From NCBI GenBank assembly GCA_008802785.1, contig VUYT01000010.1, forward strand, positions 310,001 through 374,000: a DNA stretch of 64,000 bases, read 5' to 3'. Within the stretch, counting starts at the first letter, position 1. Each line of letters starts with the position of its first letter. The DNA comes from Symmetrospora coprosmae (Eukaryota > Basidiomycota > Cystobasidiomycetes > Symmetrosporaceae). The notes beneath the pieces are model-generated. The model did no database searches and was not told the origin of the DNA. It was given only the letters and a program-made list of their open reading frames with translations. Shown here piece by piece: positions 1 to 11,167 of this stretch. Position numbers and translations under genes: made by a program.

Positions 1-2767
1 CGCGTCTTGATGCCGAGGAGCGCGCGGAGACCCGAGAGACCGTCCGGCCCAATCCCGCTAGACGTCTGGCTGCACAATTTTCTCCACACGCCAGCTTCTT
101 CCGCCTCCGAATGTCGCGTCTGCAAGTATGCTTCAACCAGCTCAAGAGGAGGCGTCGCTTCACTTAGCATCACCTTGTCCAGTTCCTGCTCCGGATGCAA
201 GTGGCAGAGTCAGCTACGCTTTGGCGAGACTGCCCACCCTCTGGTAGGGCGCGCAGGTGACTCACACTGGCCAATGAATAGTCCGCCAGGAGCGCACCAG
301 CGTCGCTGAGCAGCAGCAGCCGCACATAGTCGGCATGCCCTGAGCGCGACAAGTCTTTGAGAGCCTCACGAAAGGTCGCGAGCTCTAGCTTTGCTGCGCG
401 CTCGCCGAGCTCCTTTGCTCCCGTCTCTGCACTGACGAAGCGGGTGAGCGCATCGGCCAGTCGGTGCAGCTGACCAGGTTTCGCAGTGCTGTCGGCGGCA
501 AAGAGACCCAGCGCGGCATCTTCCAGTTGTGGCCAGATCCGCGGAAGAGTGCTTTGCCGCTTCGTCTGAAGCTCATTGAACGCTTGCAGCAGATGAGAGA
601 CGGTCGCCGGCTTGGCCAGCGAGGAGCTCCGGCTGGGCGAGGGCAGCACTTCGAGGTAGTACTGCCACAGGCGGGACAGCTGCTCGTCCAGCACGGCGAG
701 CGCGGGCTCGCCTGAAGCGGGCTCAAGTTGCGCCCCAAAGTCGCTGATGAGTTGCACCACCGCCTCGGCAAAGGCTGACAGTCCCGCATCTCCAGCAGAG
801 TCGAGGGCACGGCCGGAGAAGCCTGCCCACAGAGACGAGAAGAGCAGCTCGAGGTGGGATGCGTCAATAGGAAGCTGTGACGCGGGGATCGTGCGCACGA
901 GGCGCGGGAGGCACTTGTACCCGCTGCTGGCGTTGCCGTAGAAGCCGATCTGCAGGACGTCCAGCAGTGCCGCGACAGATGGCGAAGGGCTTGCTGCGTC
1001 CCGTCCGCTAGCCTTGGTGGCATCTGCGTCACTGTCACTGCCGGACGACTCGCTCGACTCGTCTGACTGATCCGTGGCGACTGACTTTGGCTGGCTCTGT
1101 CTGCCGTACAGCCTCCAGGCTTCGGGGAATGTCTCGAGGAACTCGGGCAGGGTGACTGACAGGACGCCGTGGGTGTTGTAGTCCCGCTCCGTGAAAGCGG
1201 CCTGCAGCACGGTCCGGCTGAGAGTGCGAAGGGCGGACCTGAGCGCAGGGAGGCCGACAGAGCTTGAGCGTGTCGCGGCGCCCAGAGTGCGCCAGACCGC
1301 CCTGCGCACGTGGGCTGCTTCCATGCGCGACGGATGCAGATACGACCAGAAGAGGTCCGAGTCGAGCACTGGCTCGTACAAGTCCGGTCGTGCCCCGTCT
1401 GCGGAGGGCCGGCCGAGCATGTACGTGAACGCGTCAATACTCGCTGCGAGCTGGCTGCTTTTCTGATCCTGCTCTTCTTGCAGTGCGATGCGCGCGTCGT
1501 CGTCCATCTTTGCCAGCTGCTTCTGCGACGGCAGCCCTGCTCCTGCACCTGCGAGCGCCGAGCTCTCTAGGATGGTACTGTTCAGGCTGTCAAGGATCTC
1601 CTTCGCATACCCATCCAACACAACCTGATGCCGCTCTTGTAAGGCTTGCCAGTTCGAGACAGACAGTATGCGGATCTGTCGGTCTGGGTCGAAGCTGGCG
1701 CACAGCATGCTCGACAGGTATTCATCTTTCTCGAGTGTCGCGGGAGCAGTCAGAGTCGGTACCGTGAAGTCGTGCAGCAAGATGGCGGGGCCTTGGTGCA
1801 GGAGGTGTGCGTGCACAGTCGCAGTGGAGAGTCGTACTCTGCGCGACGTGTGTGAGGAGAGTCGAGGGTAGTGATGTGTCTGGGAGGAGAAGGATGTGGA
1901 AGTCAGCTAGTGCCAGACGCGGCATGTGGCAAGAAAAGAAGGGCCCACCCAGACCGGCAGCATCTCTGCAACCTCTTGCATCGCTTCTGTCTCATCCCGA
2001 GGCTCTCCTTCTTGCTCAGCATCGGCCCCGACTTTTTTTCCGCTCGCATCGACCTGGCCGACGCTCATGATCCAGGCCGTGAGCTCGTCGAGGCCCCTCT
2101 CGACGCTGCTGGCATCCTTCTTGTTGAGCAGACGCAGGGTCACGACATGCTCCGGGTCGATGCGCTGGTAGCCTCCGCCGGCGACGCCCAGACCAAAGAT
2201 GTCGATGGGGTCGAGATTGTCTCTGGGCGGTTTCGGCGGGGGTATGTACTGCTTCTTCCGCGGCGGAGGGGGAGCCTCTCCCTTCTTGTGCTTCTTCTTT
2301 TGCTTCTTCTTTGTCGCTGCCTCGCCCCGCTGCTTGCCTTGCGCGGGTGCGACCTCTTTGTGCAGCTTTCCACGTCGATCTCGCTGCTGCTGCTGGGTAC
2401 CCGTCGCTGGCGAAGCTGTCGATGCTTTCGCTGAAGCAGCAGCAGCAGCGGCAGTCTCCAGAGGTTGAGCTGCAGACGATGGGTCCGCTGTGCCTGTCAA
2501 TGTCGAAGCTGCCGCCGCTCCCACCTCCCCTCCTCCTTCTGCAGCCCCCTCGACGACGTCATCCTCCTGCCTGGACGTCGTCGTCGGGTGCTGCTCTGCA
2601 TCGCTGCCAGCGACACCACCCTGCAGCTCGAGCTCGAGCTCTGCCAGCTCCTGCTCCTCCTCCTCTATTGCCCTGACCTTGTTCCTCTCATCCCTCTTCT
2701 CTGCCTTCTTTGCCTGCTTCTTCTTTGTCGCCGACGATGCGCTGCTCGTGCTCTTGCCCTTTGCCAT
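1..2767 (-). CDS. LTN1: E3 ubiquitin ligase listerin (LTN1), 5' part, runs off the window
   Basis: Listerin ubiquitinates nascent chains stuck on 60S subunits in ribosome quality control. Exons (minus): 2767-1949, 1879-266, 185-<1; introns of 69 and 80 nt both keep phase 0. At least 872 residues are visible. The basic Lys-rich N-terminus is followed by the listerin N-terminal block: 'VVTLRLLNKKDASSVERGL', then 'EMLPVW', then across intron 1 'HHYPRLSSHTSRRVRL', which matches the family's 'LPYWPR...DHDRRVR' segment. HEAT-like helices follow. The RING finger would lie beyond the left edge. I chose ATG 2767 (MAKGKS) because the further upstream start lies in low-quality leader sequence. Exon 3 stays open to base 1. 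It diverges from PET100 across 173 nt. Family identity rests on the N-terminal motif order. Confidence 0.85.
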
Positions 2768-2940
2768 CTTTGACCGATGGGCAGGAGGGAGGGAGAGGGA
2801 CAGACAGACGGCTCGACATCTACCCAACTCCTCAAGAAGAGCTGCACGTCACACTCACAAGCTGGGATAGGTCCATCACACAGGACTGCACGCACAGGGA
2901 TCCCTGTAATTAGAGACCAGCGTCGCCCAGTCCCTTCGAA

Positions 2941-3665
2941 ATGGCCGGACCCAACTTGGAGCTTTTCCGCGTAGGTGGCACCAGGGATGCGCTACTGACA
3001 GCTCGTGTCTGCAGCAGCAACAGCTGAGCCAAGGTCTCCCTCTTCTCTCTTTCTCTGATACCCTCCATTCGCTTCCCTTTCCTTATCATCTTCCTCCGCT
3101 CGCACCATGCACTGATCCTTGCAGTTCGCCGTGTAGGTGTACAGGAGGACCCCTTGAATACCGCACATCTGCCGTCACGCCCCCACTGCTCACGAAGCTG
3201 CCCGCTCGCTCGCTCTACAGATATGTCGGCTTTCCGATCCTCATCATGAGCTACTACGGCGACCCGGAATGGTACAACCGCTGGGTCTACCCGCTCAGGG
3301 ACGCCTACCTCCAGCCGGAGAAGGCGGACGTGGTGCGTGCCTGTTTCGCTTTGGAGTGGGGTCCTGCTGCCTTCTGCTGTGTGCGCGCACAGACTAGTCT
3401 CAGAGGGATCTGACCCGCCTTTACATCTCTTCAGCGCCTCTCCGAAACGCCCACAGAGCTGCGGGATCAGCTGGCAGAACTCAAGGCGAAGCGGCTGCAG
3501 AAGCGGGAGGAGCGTGGGGCGCGCACGGCATGGTCTAATGACGGTAGCGACAGTGCACCAAAGCAGCAGTCACTCAGCACGCTCGGGGGCGGCTTTGCTG
3601 CTTCAGCATCGCCGGCGAGGCAGAGTCAGGAACCGCAACAGCCGCCGCCGACGAGACTTGTGTAA
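2941..3665 (+). CDS. PET100: Cytochrome c oxidase assembly protein PET100
   Basis: Pet100 is a small inner-mitochondrial-membrane chaperone for complex IV assembly. Exons: 2941-2970, 3125-3132, 3221-3332, 3435-3665; they sum to 381 nt (126 aa). The protein begins MAGPNLELFR-FAV-YVGFPILIM and continues SYYGDPEWYNRWV, the family's N-terminal signature (an LExFKF-type start, one membrane helix, then a D/NPEW-like motif). A basic helix (ELRDQLAELKAKRLQ) and a Gln/Pro-rich tail follow. Exon 2 is only 8 nt, TTCGCCGT between cag and gtaggt; without it the FAV of the conserved helix is lost and the frame breaks, so the microexon is well supported. It shares a divergent 173-nt promoter with LTN1. Confidence 0.9.
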
Positions 3666-3898
3666 CTGACCCCGAACTCAGACTATCATGTAGCAGTGTG
3701 CGTGTTGTAACATGATGCAGACGACGTCGCCCGCAACCCAGCTCTCCATTGTTAGTTCTTCCCGTCGTTCCGCGCATGACGGCTGCTTCGGCCTTGTCCG
3801 CACTGAGACGACAGACGGCAGGTCAGCATCTCGCCAACTCCGTCACTCGATACGCACGCAAGCACGACCGAAGGGTTCAGCAGGGGGGTGGGTACACG

Positions 3899-6347
3899 AT
3901 GAACTTTGCATCGACGTCCAACAACGAGCAGCTGCAGAAGCTCGTGGCCGCTGCCAATGCGGGCCAGCTGAGCGAGGAGCAGATGGCCCAGCTACGCAAC
4001 TTTCTGGCCTCGCCTCAGGGAGGAGGAGGAGGAGGAGGGAACCGCGCAGGTGTCAGCGGCAATGGCGCTCCTCCACCCATCGTGCCCATGCCTGCACAGG
4101 GTCCTGCGTCGAGTCCGTATCCGCTGCAGCCGAATCCTGGCGCAGCGCCGGCGTCGGGGCCAGGCGGTGGCATGGTCCGGAGTCCTGCCCCAGTTCAGAT
4201 GCAGCAGCAGCCGCAGCAGCAGCAGCACGGCAACGCGTATACTCAGCAGCAGCAGCATGCTCATCCGCAAGGGCAGGGTGCCCCCAATCAGAACCCCATC
4301 GCGGGCCCTTCGGGAGCTGGCGCCGGCGCTGGCGGGAACCCGGTCCCAATGGACGCCCGCGCCATCTTCACCACGCTCAAGCAAAAAGTAGACAACATTG
4401 AGCAGGTCCTCCAACGCCCTGACATCACCGAGACGCAGCGCGCACGGCTGGTCCAGGAGCACGAGGCGGCCAAGCGCCAGCTACATAGCATGATGGCGGC
4501 CCTCCGGGCGCACACTCAGCAGCAGGCGCAACACCAGCAGCAGGCTCAACAGGGACAGAACCAAGGTCAGGGACAAGCGCAGGGTCAGCCACAAGGCCAG
4601 GGCCAGGCTCAGCCCAACCCCAACATCGATCTGCAGCTCGCGCAGCAGAGGGCAATGGCGCAGAAGGCGCAGCAGCTCCAGCAACAACAGCAGCAGCAGC
4701 TCCAGCAGCCGCAACAGCAGCAGAACCAAATGAACGCGCCGCAGCATGCCGGTTACGCGACGAACAGCCCGAATGTTGGCGGAGGGAGCCCGCAGACGCA
4801 GAACGCCAACGCGCCGGGGATGCTTCAGCTCCCACCAAACCAGAATATCCGCCGGAGCCCGAATCTACAGGCGCAGCAGCTTCCGAATGGCGCTGCTCAA
4901 CAGCAGAACGGCGGACTTGCACAGGTACAGGTGCAGGCGCAGGGCCAGGGCCAGGGGCAAAGGCAGGCGTCGCATCCGGCGATGCCCGGTGGGCCTGGTC
5001 AAGGGCCGCTGCCCCCGCTCCCGCAGAGTACGGCTTCGCCAATGGCGTCTGCGTCATCGCCGCCTCAGCAGCATCAGGCGCCCCAGCCGACGCAACAGCA
5101 GCAGCCCATTGCGCCCGCTGGTCAGACGGGCAAGGGCAAAGGAGGGAAAGCGGCCCAGGCGGCTCAGCAGCGCCTACAGCAGCAGCAGCTTCAGCAGCAG
5201 CCAGGGCAGGGTCTGCCGATGCAGAAGGGCTCAACAGACGGGCGAGGGACGCCCGCTCCTCTAAATGGCGGGCAGTCGCTCGAAGCGGGGCCTTCGCATG
5301 CACAAGGCGGTCAAGCACACCTGCAGCAGCAGCAGCAACAGCAAGGTCGTCCGTCCTCTTCGGCATCGAGCACATCAGCAGGCGCCTCTGACAGTGGGGG
5401 CAGCTCTAATCGCTTCCACATCCCCGACAAGCTGGCCATGCCCTCCCACACGGCCGAAGCGTTCCCGTCCTCCAGGCCGACCATCTCGTCAGGGCTCGCG
5501 TCGAACCCGATCGTGGGCTCGCCAGCTATCACAAAACCGCCGCCTGCGAACCTGCCGTCGGAGAGCGGGCTGGGCACAAGCGCGAGCACGGGGGCCGGCG
5601 GCGCACCGGGGGCGAACGCGGACAATGCAGGACAGGCTAGCGTGGCCTCCGGGTCGGGCATGGGCTTGCCTGGCGCAGCGGGCGGCGGCAGTGGCGTTCC
5701 AGGGCAGAGCACAGGGGGTGTCAACGGGACGGGGCAGGCGCCGTCGCTCGGCGGACAGCTGGGCCCGCTCGCACTCAAGAACGCAGAGGGACGCCCGTAC
5801 AACAAGCGCAAGCTGCAGGAGCTTGTGGCGAGCATTGACGAGAACCAGGTGCTCGATGCGCAGGTGGAAGACGTGCGTGTCTCTCGTCTCTGACTAGTGT
5901 CTTCGCCTAGTTGGGCAGTGTGGAAGCTGCGTGCTGATGCTCTTTGCGCCCCGTTGCCACCCGTGCAGCTTCTTCTCGAGGTGGCAGACGAGTTTGTGGA
6001 CAGCATTACTCGGTTCGCGTGCCGGCTGGCCAAGCATCGCCGGAGCGATCGGCTGGAGTGCAAGGATCTCAATCTCGTGCTAGGTGGGTCCGACGCCTTC
6101 TCTCGCTCTCGATGTATTTGCAAGCCCCGCTTCGCTGCGCGGGCACGCTGAGTTCCGGGGTCGCTCTGCGTGCCATTGCGGTTTACCCTCTTTCCAACTC
6201 GCAGAAAAGACGTACAACATGCAGATACCGGGCTTTGGGAGCGACGAGGTCAAGCAGAGCGGGGTGGGAAGCGGGCAGGCGAGGAAGAGCCATCTTCCAG
6301 GGTACCAGGCCAGGTTGGCGGCTGTCCGGGAAGCCAAGTCCAAGTGA
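3899..6347 (+). CDS. TAF12: TFIID/SAGA subunit TAF12 (histone-fold)
   Basis: TAF12 pairs with TAF4 in TFIID and with Ada1 in SAGA through an H2B-like histone fold. Exons: 3899-5872, 5969-6083, 6205-6347 (743 aa). About 600 N-terminal residues are low-complexity, Gln/Pro/Ala/Gly-rich with poly-Q runs. The fold is C-terminal: '[17 protein letters not shown]', then '[20 protein letters not shown]', '[20 protein letters not shown]', and the family ending '[13 protein letters not shown]' with a basic '[14 protein letters not shown]' tail. Both introns fall inside the fold and are needed to join it. The start is uncertain: ATG 3899 (MNFASTSNN) is preferred, but an in-frame ATG at 3776 would add 41 residues. 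Long minus-strand frames across exon 1 are shadows of the repetitive codons. Confidence 0.92.
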
Positions 6348-6517
6348 ATATGTAGTGAGCAGCAGTCGCAGCAGTTGCAGTGTAGCACTCTTGTTCTTCT
6401 TTCCTCGCCTCGCTGGAATCCCCATAGTCTCCGCACTTTTTGCCACCCTGCAGTTTCAAGTCCCTGCCCTTGCCGTCGGGCGGTGCCCTTCTTGCGCTCC
6501 TCCTAACACACACACGA

Positions 6518-6547
6518 GTCGCAGTCGCAGTCGCAGTCGCAGTCGCA
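6518..6547. repeat. Hexanucleotide (GCAGTC)n just upstream of the YTH gene
   Basis: About five copies of a GTCGCA/GCAGTC hexamer end 12 bases before the YTH start codon, so they lie in the 5' leader. A short CA run (acacacacac) precedes them. Length may vary between strains; no function is evident. Confidence 0.6.
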
Positions 6548-6558
6548 ATTGAGGTGAG

Positions 6559-9500
6559 ATGGCGCAAGCTGAGGAGGAGCAGTATGCGTACCGGGAGGAA
6601 GATGAGGACGATGTGCCCTTGATGGCGGCTGCTGGCGGCGGAGGCGCGACATCGATTCGACGTGCTCGGACAATGGCTGGCGTCGCTGGCGGAGGAGGGA
6701 GGAGCACCAAGCGCAGCATTGGCAGCAGCGAAGAGACCGGCAGTAACAACAGCGTCAGCACCGCCTTGCTGGGGAGGAGCAACACTGTCAACCTGGGCAC
6801 GGGCAGTGCTGCCGCACGAGAGAGGCATGTAGGATCCGGTGGGGACACCACCGCAGACGACGGCGTGGACGGGGACGGGGAGATGGCAGGACAGCAGGAG
6901 CGTCAAGGGGAGAGTAACGATGCAGACATCGACAATGTCCAGTACTACAGCCCCCATCAGCAGTCACTGCTGTCCCGGCACTCGTCCATGCCCGTCAGCC
7001 GCGCGACCAGACGTGCTGGAGGAGGGCTCGGAAGCCTACATGAGGTCAGTGCGCTGCAATCAGGCAATCTACACGAGTTTGTTCGCTGAGTTTAGCATCA
7101 TGATGGCGGGTTCTGCACTACTCCAGACGCCTCCCGCAGCTCAGCAGCTCACATCCAGCGGCCCAGTTGCCAAGAACGGCGGATTTGTCGTCACATCCCG
7201 GCCCAACAGAGGCAACAGCAACCTCCCGACAATCGTCAGCATGGCACGCACATCTGCTGGACATCCCGCAGGCATGGCGTCCTCAACTGATGCAGCTACC
7301 GGCGCACCCGACTCGCCCGGTCCCTCACTCCTCGAGTCGCACCACATCCACACCCGCAGCTTGTCCTCCACGGGCTGGTCTTCTCCCGCTCTGGACGGGG
7401 CGCACTACTCTCCGAGCCACTCGCGCAACGCCTCCGAGAGCGTGGCAGGTCTACCATCGGTTGGCAGCGCGTACGGCCTAGGCCGCAGCCTGTCCTCCGC
7501 CTCGTCGCCACCGCCGGCAAGTCCCATCGACTCTGCTATCCTCGGAGGAGGCAGTCCATGGTCGCCAACTCCGGCAGAGAAGCAGCAGTTCCAGCACCTG
7601 TCCTCCGCACAGCCGCTGCACCTGCACTCCCGCCCGCTGCTGGATCAGCTGGACGATCGCCCGCTCGCCGGTAGCGACACCTCTGTGCGCCGGGCCAACT
7701 CGCTAACCAACGCCCCAGCCTGGTCGAGCAGAGCGCGCGCGGCTACCTCGTCAGCCGAGACCGGGTCCGCTCGCACACCGAGCCAGCTCTCCATCCCTGC
7801 GCGCCAGCTGTCGACAAACGCCAATCCACCCAAGCGGCCGACGCCCAGCCTGCCACCGCTCGTGACGGCACCCGAGGCTCTGCAGACTGCTGCGCTGGAC
7901 CAGGACCGCTTTGTCGCTCGGACCGCACACCCGCTGCCAACTCGCCCGCTCCAGCCGACGTGGTCGCGCGGGCCGGCAGACGATGCGCATGGGATTGCAC
8001 AGCCCGAGGTGTCGGGCCAGCAACAATCCATCCACAGGGCGCTCAGCGATGAGGTGCCGCTGCATGGGCCGGTTAGCGCATCCCCTTGTGTTCGCCCTAT
8101 CGGACACACGCACTTGGGAGGCAGCGGGAACAGAATCACCAACTCGGCGATGCGGAATGGCGGGCCCTCGACTGCGAGGGTCAGCGGACAGCAGGGATCT
8201 GACGAGCGCGCAAGTCAGCGAAACCTCATGTCTGCTGGTGGTGTCGCGCCGCACTCGGACTTTTACTCTGACAAAGGTCGCATAGCGGGTCTGGTGTCGC
8301 CCGATGGTGCACCGGACCGCTTCCCTTCATTCCATGCCAACTACCAGCAGCAGCGCTCTTACAATCAGGGGGACAATGGACCCAATAATCTCCAATTCCC
8401 TTCCCTGCATCGAGTGCAGCACCCTCACATGAGTCAGGCAGACTCGCTCGTTGCGCAGCAGCGTCTTCTCGCGCAGCAGGCGGCGCACCTGCAGGAACAG
8501 CAGACTCTGCTGGCAGCGGCGATGCAAACGGGATTCCGTCTGGATGGAAACGAGTTCCGCCCGAACGGTCATCAGCAGCAGAACGGCCAGGGCCAGGGCG
8601 AGCCGTGGGAGGCTACAGCGCGGCTAGATGCGTACTATCGCGCAAACTCCCCTGCCATTAATCAGGGTCAGGCGGGCATGTACCTGCGTCAACAGCACGC
8701 GCCCGCAGGTCGACCCATGCCACACGGCCCGCCATCGCAGGCGCCCGACTACTCTGGCCGGCCCTTGCCCCCTTTTGCGCCTTTCTCGCCCCTGCCGCCT
8801 GCCCAGCCGGCTCTGCCTGGCGCGTACAGCAACGGCGCCATGGCGTACAACGGTCCCGACACCGTCTTGCCCAGCAAGGCATTCGAGCCGCCCGCCATGG
8901 GCATCTCGCCGGAAGTGGCCGCCCTGGTCCGCGAGAAGGGGTACAATCCGGCAGAATTCGACACGCGCCCTGCGTCGGCGAGGTTCTTTGTCATCAAGTC
9001 GTTTACGGAGGACGACGTGTTTAAGAGCATCAAGTTTGAGATCTGGTCCAGCACGCCGCTGGGCAATAATCGTCTCGATAAGGCCCACAAGGAGTCGAAT
9101 GCGCAGGGGCCGATATATCTCTTCTTCTCGGTCAATGCGAGCGGGCACTTTTGTGGCGTGGCTGAGATGTGGGTGTGCCTTCGACCATGGTGACGTTACA
9201 GTGTCTGACAATGACTCTTGACGCAGGCTCACTGAGCTGGACTACAGCGTGTCGAGCAACGTCTGGGCACAGGACAAGTGGAAAGGCATTTTCCAATTGC
9301 GGTGGATCTTCATAAGGGGTACGCGACTCGCTTCCGTGCCGTGTGGCTCGACTCGGACGCCGTCCTGACCCAGGTCGCTCTTGCAGATATCCCCAACCCG
9401 GCACTCCGGCATCTCAAACTGACAAACACGAACGAGCAGAAGCCAGTGACGAGCTCACGAGACACGCAGGAAGTTCCATACGACCAGGGGTGTGAGATGC

Positions 9501-9740
9501 TTCGGATTTTCCACACGTATCAAGCAAAGACGTCGCTTTTGCAGGGTGGGTCCGGTTCAGCTATACTCTCCGTTTCAGTGCTCACTGACGAGGATTTTTA
9601 CTGCAGACTACACGTACTACCAGCAGCAGTCTGAGGCTCAAACTGGCAACCCGGTTCAGACCGCTCCAGCTCCTCCCGCTCCCACAAGTGGAAGTACGAC
9701 GCATCGAGCTAAAGCGCAATATCCGAATGCTCGCAGGTAG
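6559..9740 (+). CDS. YTH-domain RNA-binding protein (predicted m6A reader)
   Basis: YTH domains bind N6-methyladenosine in RNA. Exons: 6559-7044, 7127-9168, 9227-9318, 9387-9545, 9607-9740 (970 aa). Residues 1 to about 780 are disordered, Ser/Pro/Gln-rich. The YTH domain spans about 781-925: '[20 protein letters not shown]', '[15 protein letters not shown]', '[17 protein letters not shown]', '[19 protein letters not shown]', '[16 protein letters not shown]'. The three cage tryptophans of YTHDF proteins (IWSS, VWAQ, DKW) are all present. Introns 2-4 cut the domain and each junction restores a conserved residue (E-M-LTELDY, R-D-IPNP, Q-D-YTYY). The layout (long disordered N-terminus, C-terminal YTH) is YTHDF-like, so a cytoplasmic role is inferred. 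The acceptor of intron 1 could also be at 7090. Confidence 0.9.
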
Positions 9741-10261
9741 ATCATCCTCTCGTTACTCGTTTCACGACAATACATCCGTACATCCGATCGATCTCGCGCA
9801 ACGCAGCCATGCAACACTGGTATTGAAGATGTAGAGATAGAGACCGCGGACAGCTCGACATGTAGCATATCGGGCGATGCTCAGGGCGGCATGAGCTGCC
9901 TATGGAATGCAATTTTCCGGAAGTGGCTCGTCGGCTATCCTCCCTTTCACGGCCAAACATGGCTTCGTTGCCAGCTCCGACCATGCGGATGCCACAGAGG
10001 GGAAGCTGTCGCCTCACTCGCGCACGACTGCATTTGCTAACCCCGTTGACCGCAATGAAGCCAAAAGTAGGGACGACAGGTCGGAGCCGGGCCAAAGCCG
10101 TCCGAGCGGTGACCGACATCAAGGAAAGGCTTCGCGGAGCGGTGCCGTTTCTGCGCGTCCCTTTCGTGCGGGAGACTGGCAGGAATCAATGGCTCTCCTT
10201 TCGGGCTTGACTTTCATCCCATCACTTCTATCAAACCTACACATTCGTTCTTGATTCTCAA
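9741..10261. other. Intergenic, no gene seen
   Basis: This holds the 3' flank of the YTH gene and the promoter of the secreted-protein gene. Small open frames on both strands lack splice or motif support. The last ~50 bases before 10262 are pyrimidine- and A/T-richer, as expected of a fungal leader. Confidence 0.5.
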
Positions 10262-11167
10262 ATGCTCGCTGCCGTCATCTCCACCCTCCCTCTCTTCCTG
10301 ATCGCGACAGGCGTGCTCGGTGAGCGGGGCACTGTCAATACGTCTGACGAGGGAAGCGCTTATCCTATTCCGCCTGCCCGCAGCCGCACCGATGGACCTG
10401 GAGTCCAGAGATGCGGACGGCAACAAGCTGCCTGTCGTGCATCTATCGAAGTTTGACTGGTGAGTGGGAAATATCGATTAACCATGTACTATGCTGACAC
10501 AAAGGTCACAGCCGCGAATACAACAAGGGCAACCCCAAGTACAGTCTCTGCGTGAGTTGAGGGTGCTTCAGCTTGTGAGGACTGCCAAGCTGACTGCCCA
10601 TCGGAACAGGCCACCGACAAGAATCGGGCCTTCCCGAAGAAGGTTAGCTACAGGGAAGGCTTAGTCTGTTTGGCTTGTGGCTGAAGAGGTTCTCGCAGAA
10701 CAAATGTACGGCTCTGGCGAAGAGCTGGGCCGACGGGCCGAACCAAGTCCAGCCCACTGAATGGGGCACGTACGGCTACACCGGCGACAGCGATTGCGCA
10801 TTCGAAGGGTGAGGGCGTTGCCTGTTCGGTGCTGGACACGTCGCTGATGTCCCTTCCCCAGATACAATCACAACGACCCGGCCAGCGCTCGGGGCCTTGT
10901 CAACATGACTTTCGACACGACGACTATGGGTGCGTGGATCAAGGAGCAGTCGGAGGCTTGCTTTTCCGAGGGGAGCCCCTTCAACTACGCACACGTATGT
11001 AATGCCTCTCCTTTGCGCTCACCATCGTCAGTGCTGACTCTCCTGCCCTCTGCCATAACACCGACCGGACCATCTTCATTGCATTGACACTCATATAGTG
11101 CAGCATCAGCGACCCCATGGCCTTCTTCTTCCTGTTCTCTACCGATCCAGCACCGGACAGCGCCTAA
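10262..11167 (+). CDS. Small secreted cysteine-containing protein, unknown family
   Basis: Seven exons: 10262-10319, 10384-10459, 10512-10551, 10610-10642, 10699-10808, 10862-10994, 11099-11167; together 519 nt (172 aa), in frame throughout. The protein opens with a hydrophobic signal peptide (MLAAVISTLPLFLIATGVLA). The mature part has six cysteines, including C45, C58 and C72, and segments such as 'REYNKGNPKYSLC', 'WADGPNQVQPTEWGTYGYTG' and a C-terminal 'CSISDPMAFFFLF'. No enzyme motif is visible. Small size, signal peptide, even cysteine number and a heavily split gene fit a secreted fungal protein, perhaps an effector, but that is inference. Splicing is called from consensus sites and phase only. 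Exon 4 is just 33 nt. Confidence 0.7.

Noticed and set aside
4425-5375. 316-codon minus-strand frame
   Set aside because: Antisense shadow of the poly-Gln/Pro/Ala region of TAF12.
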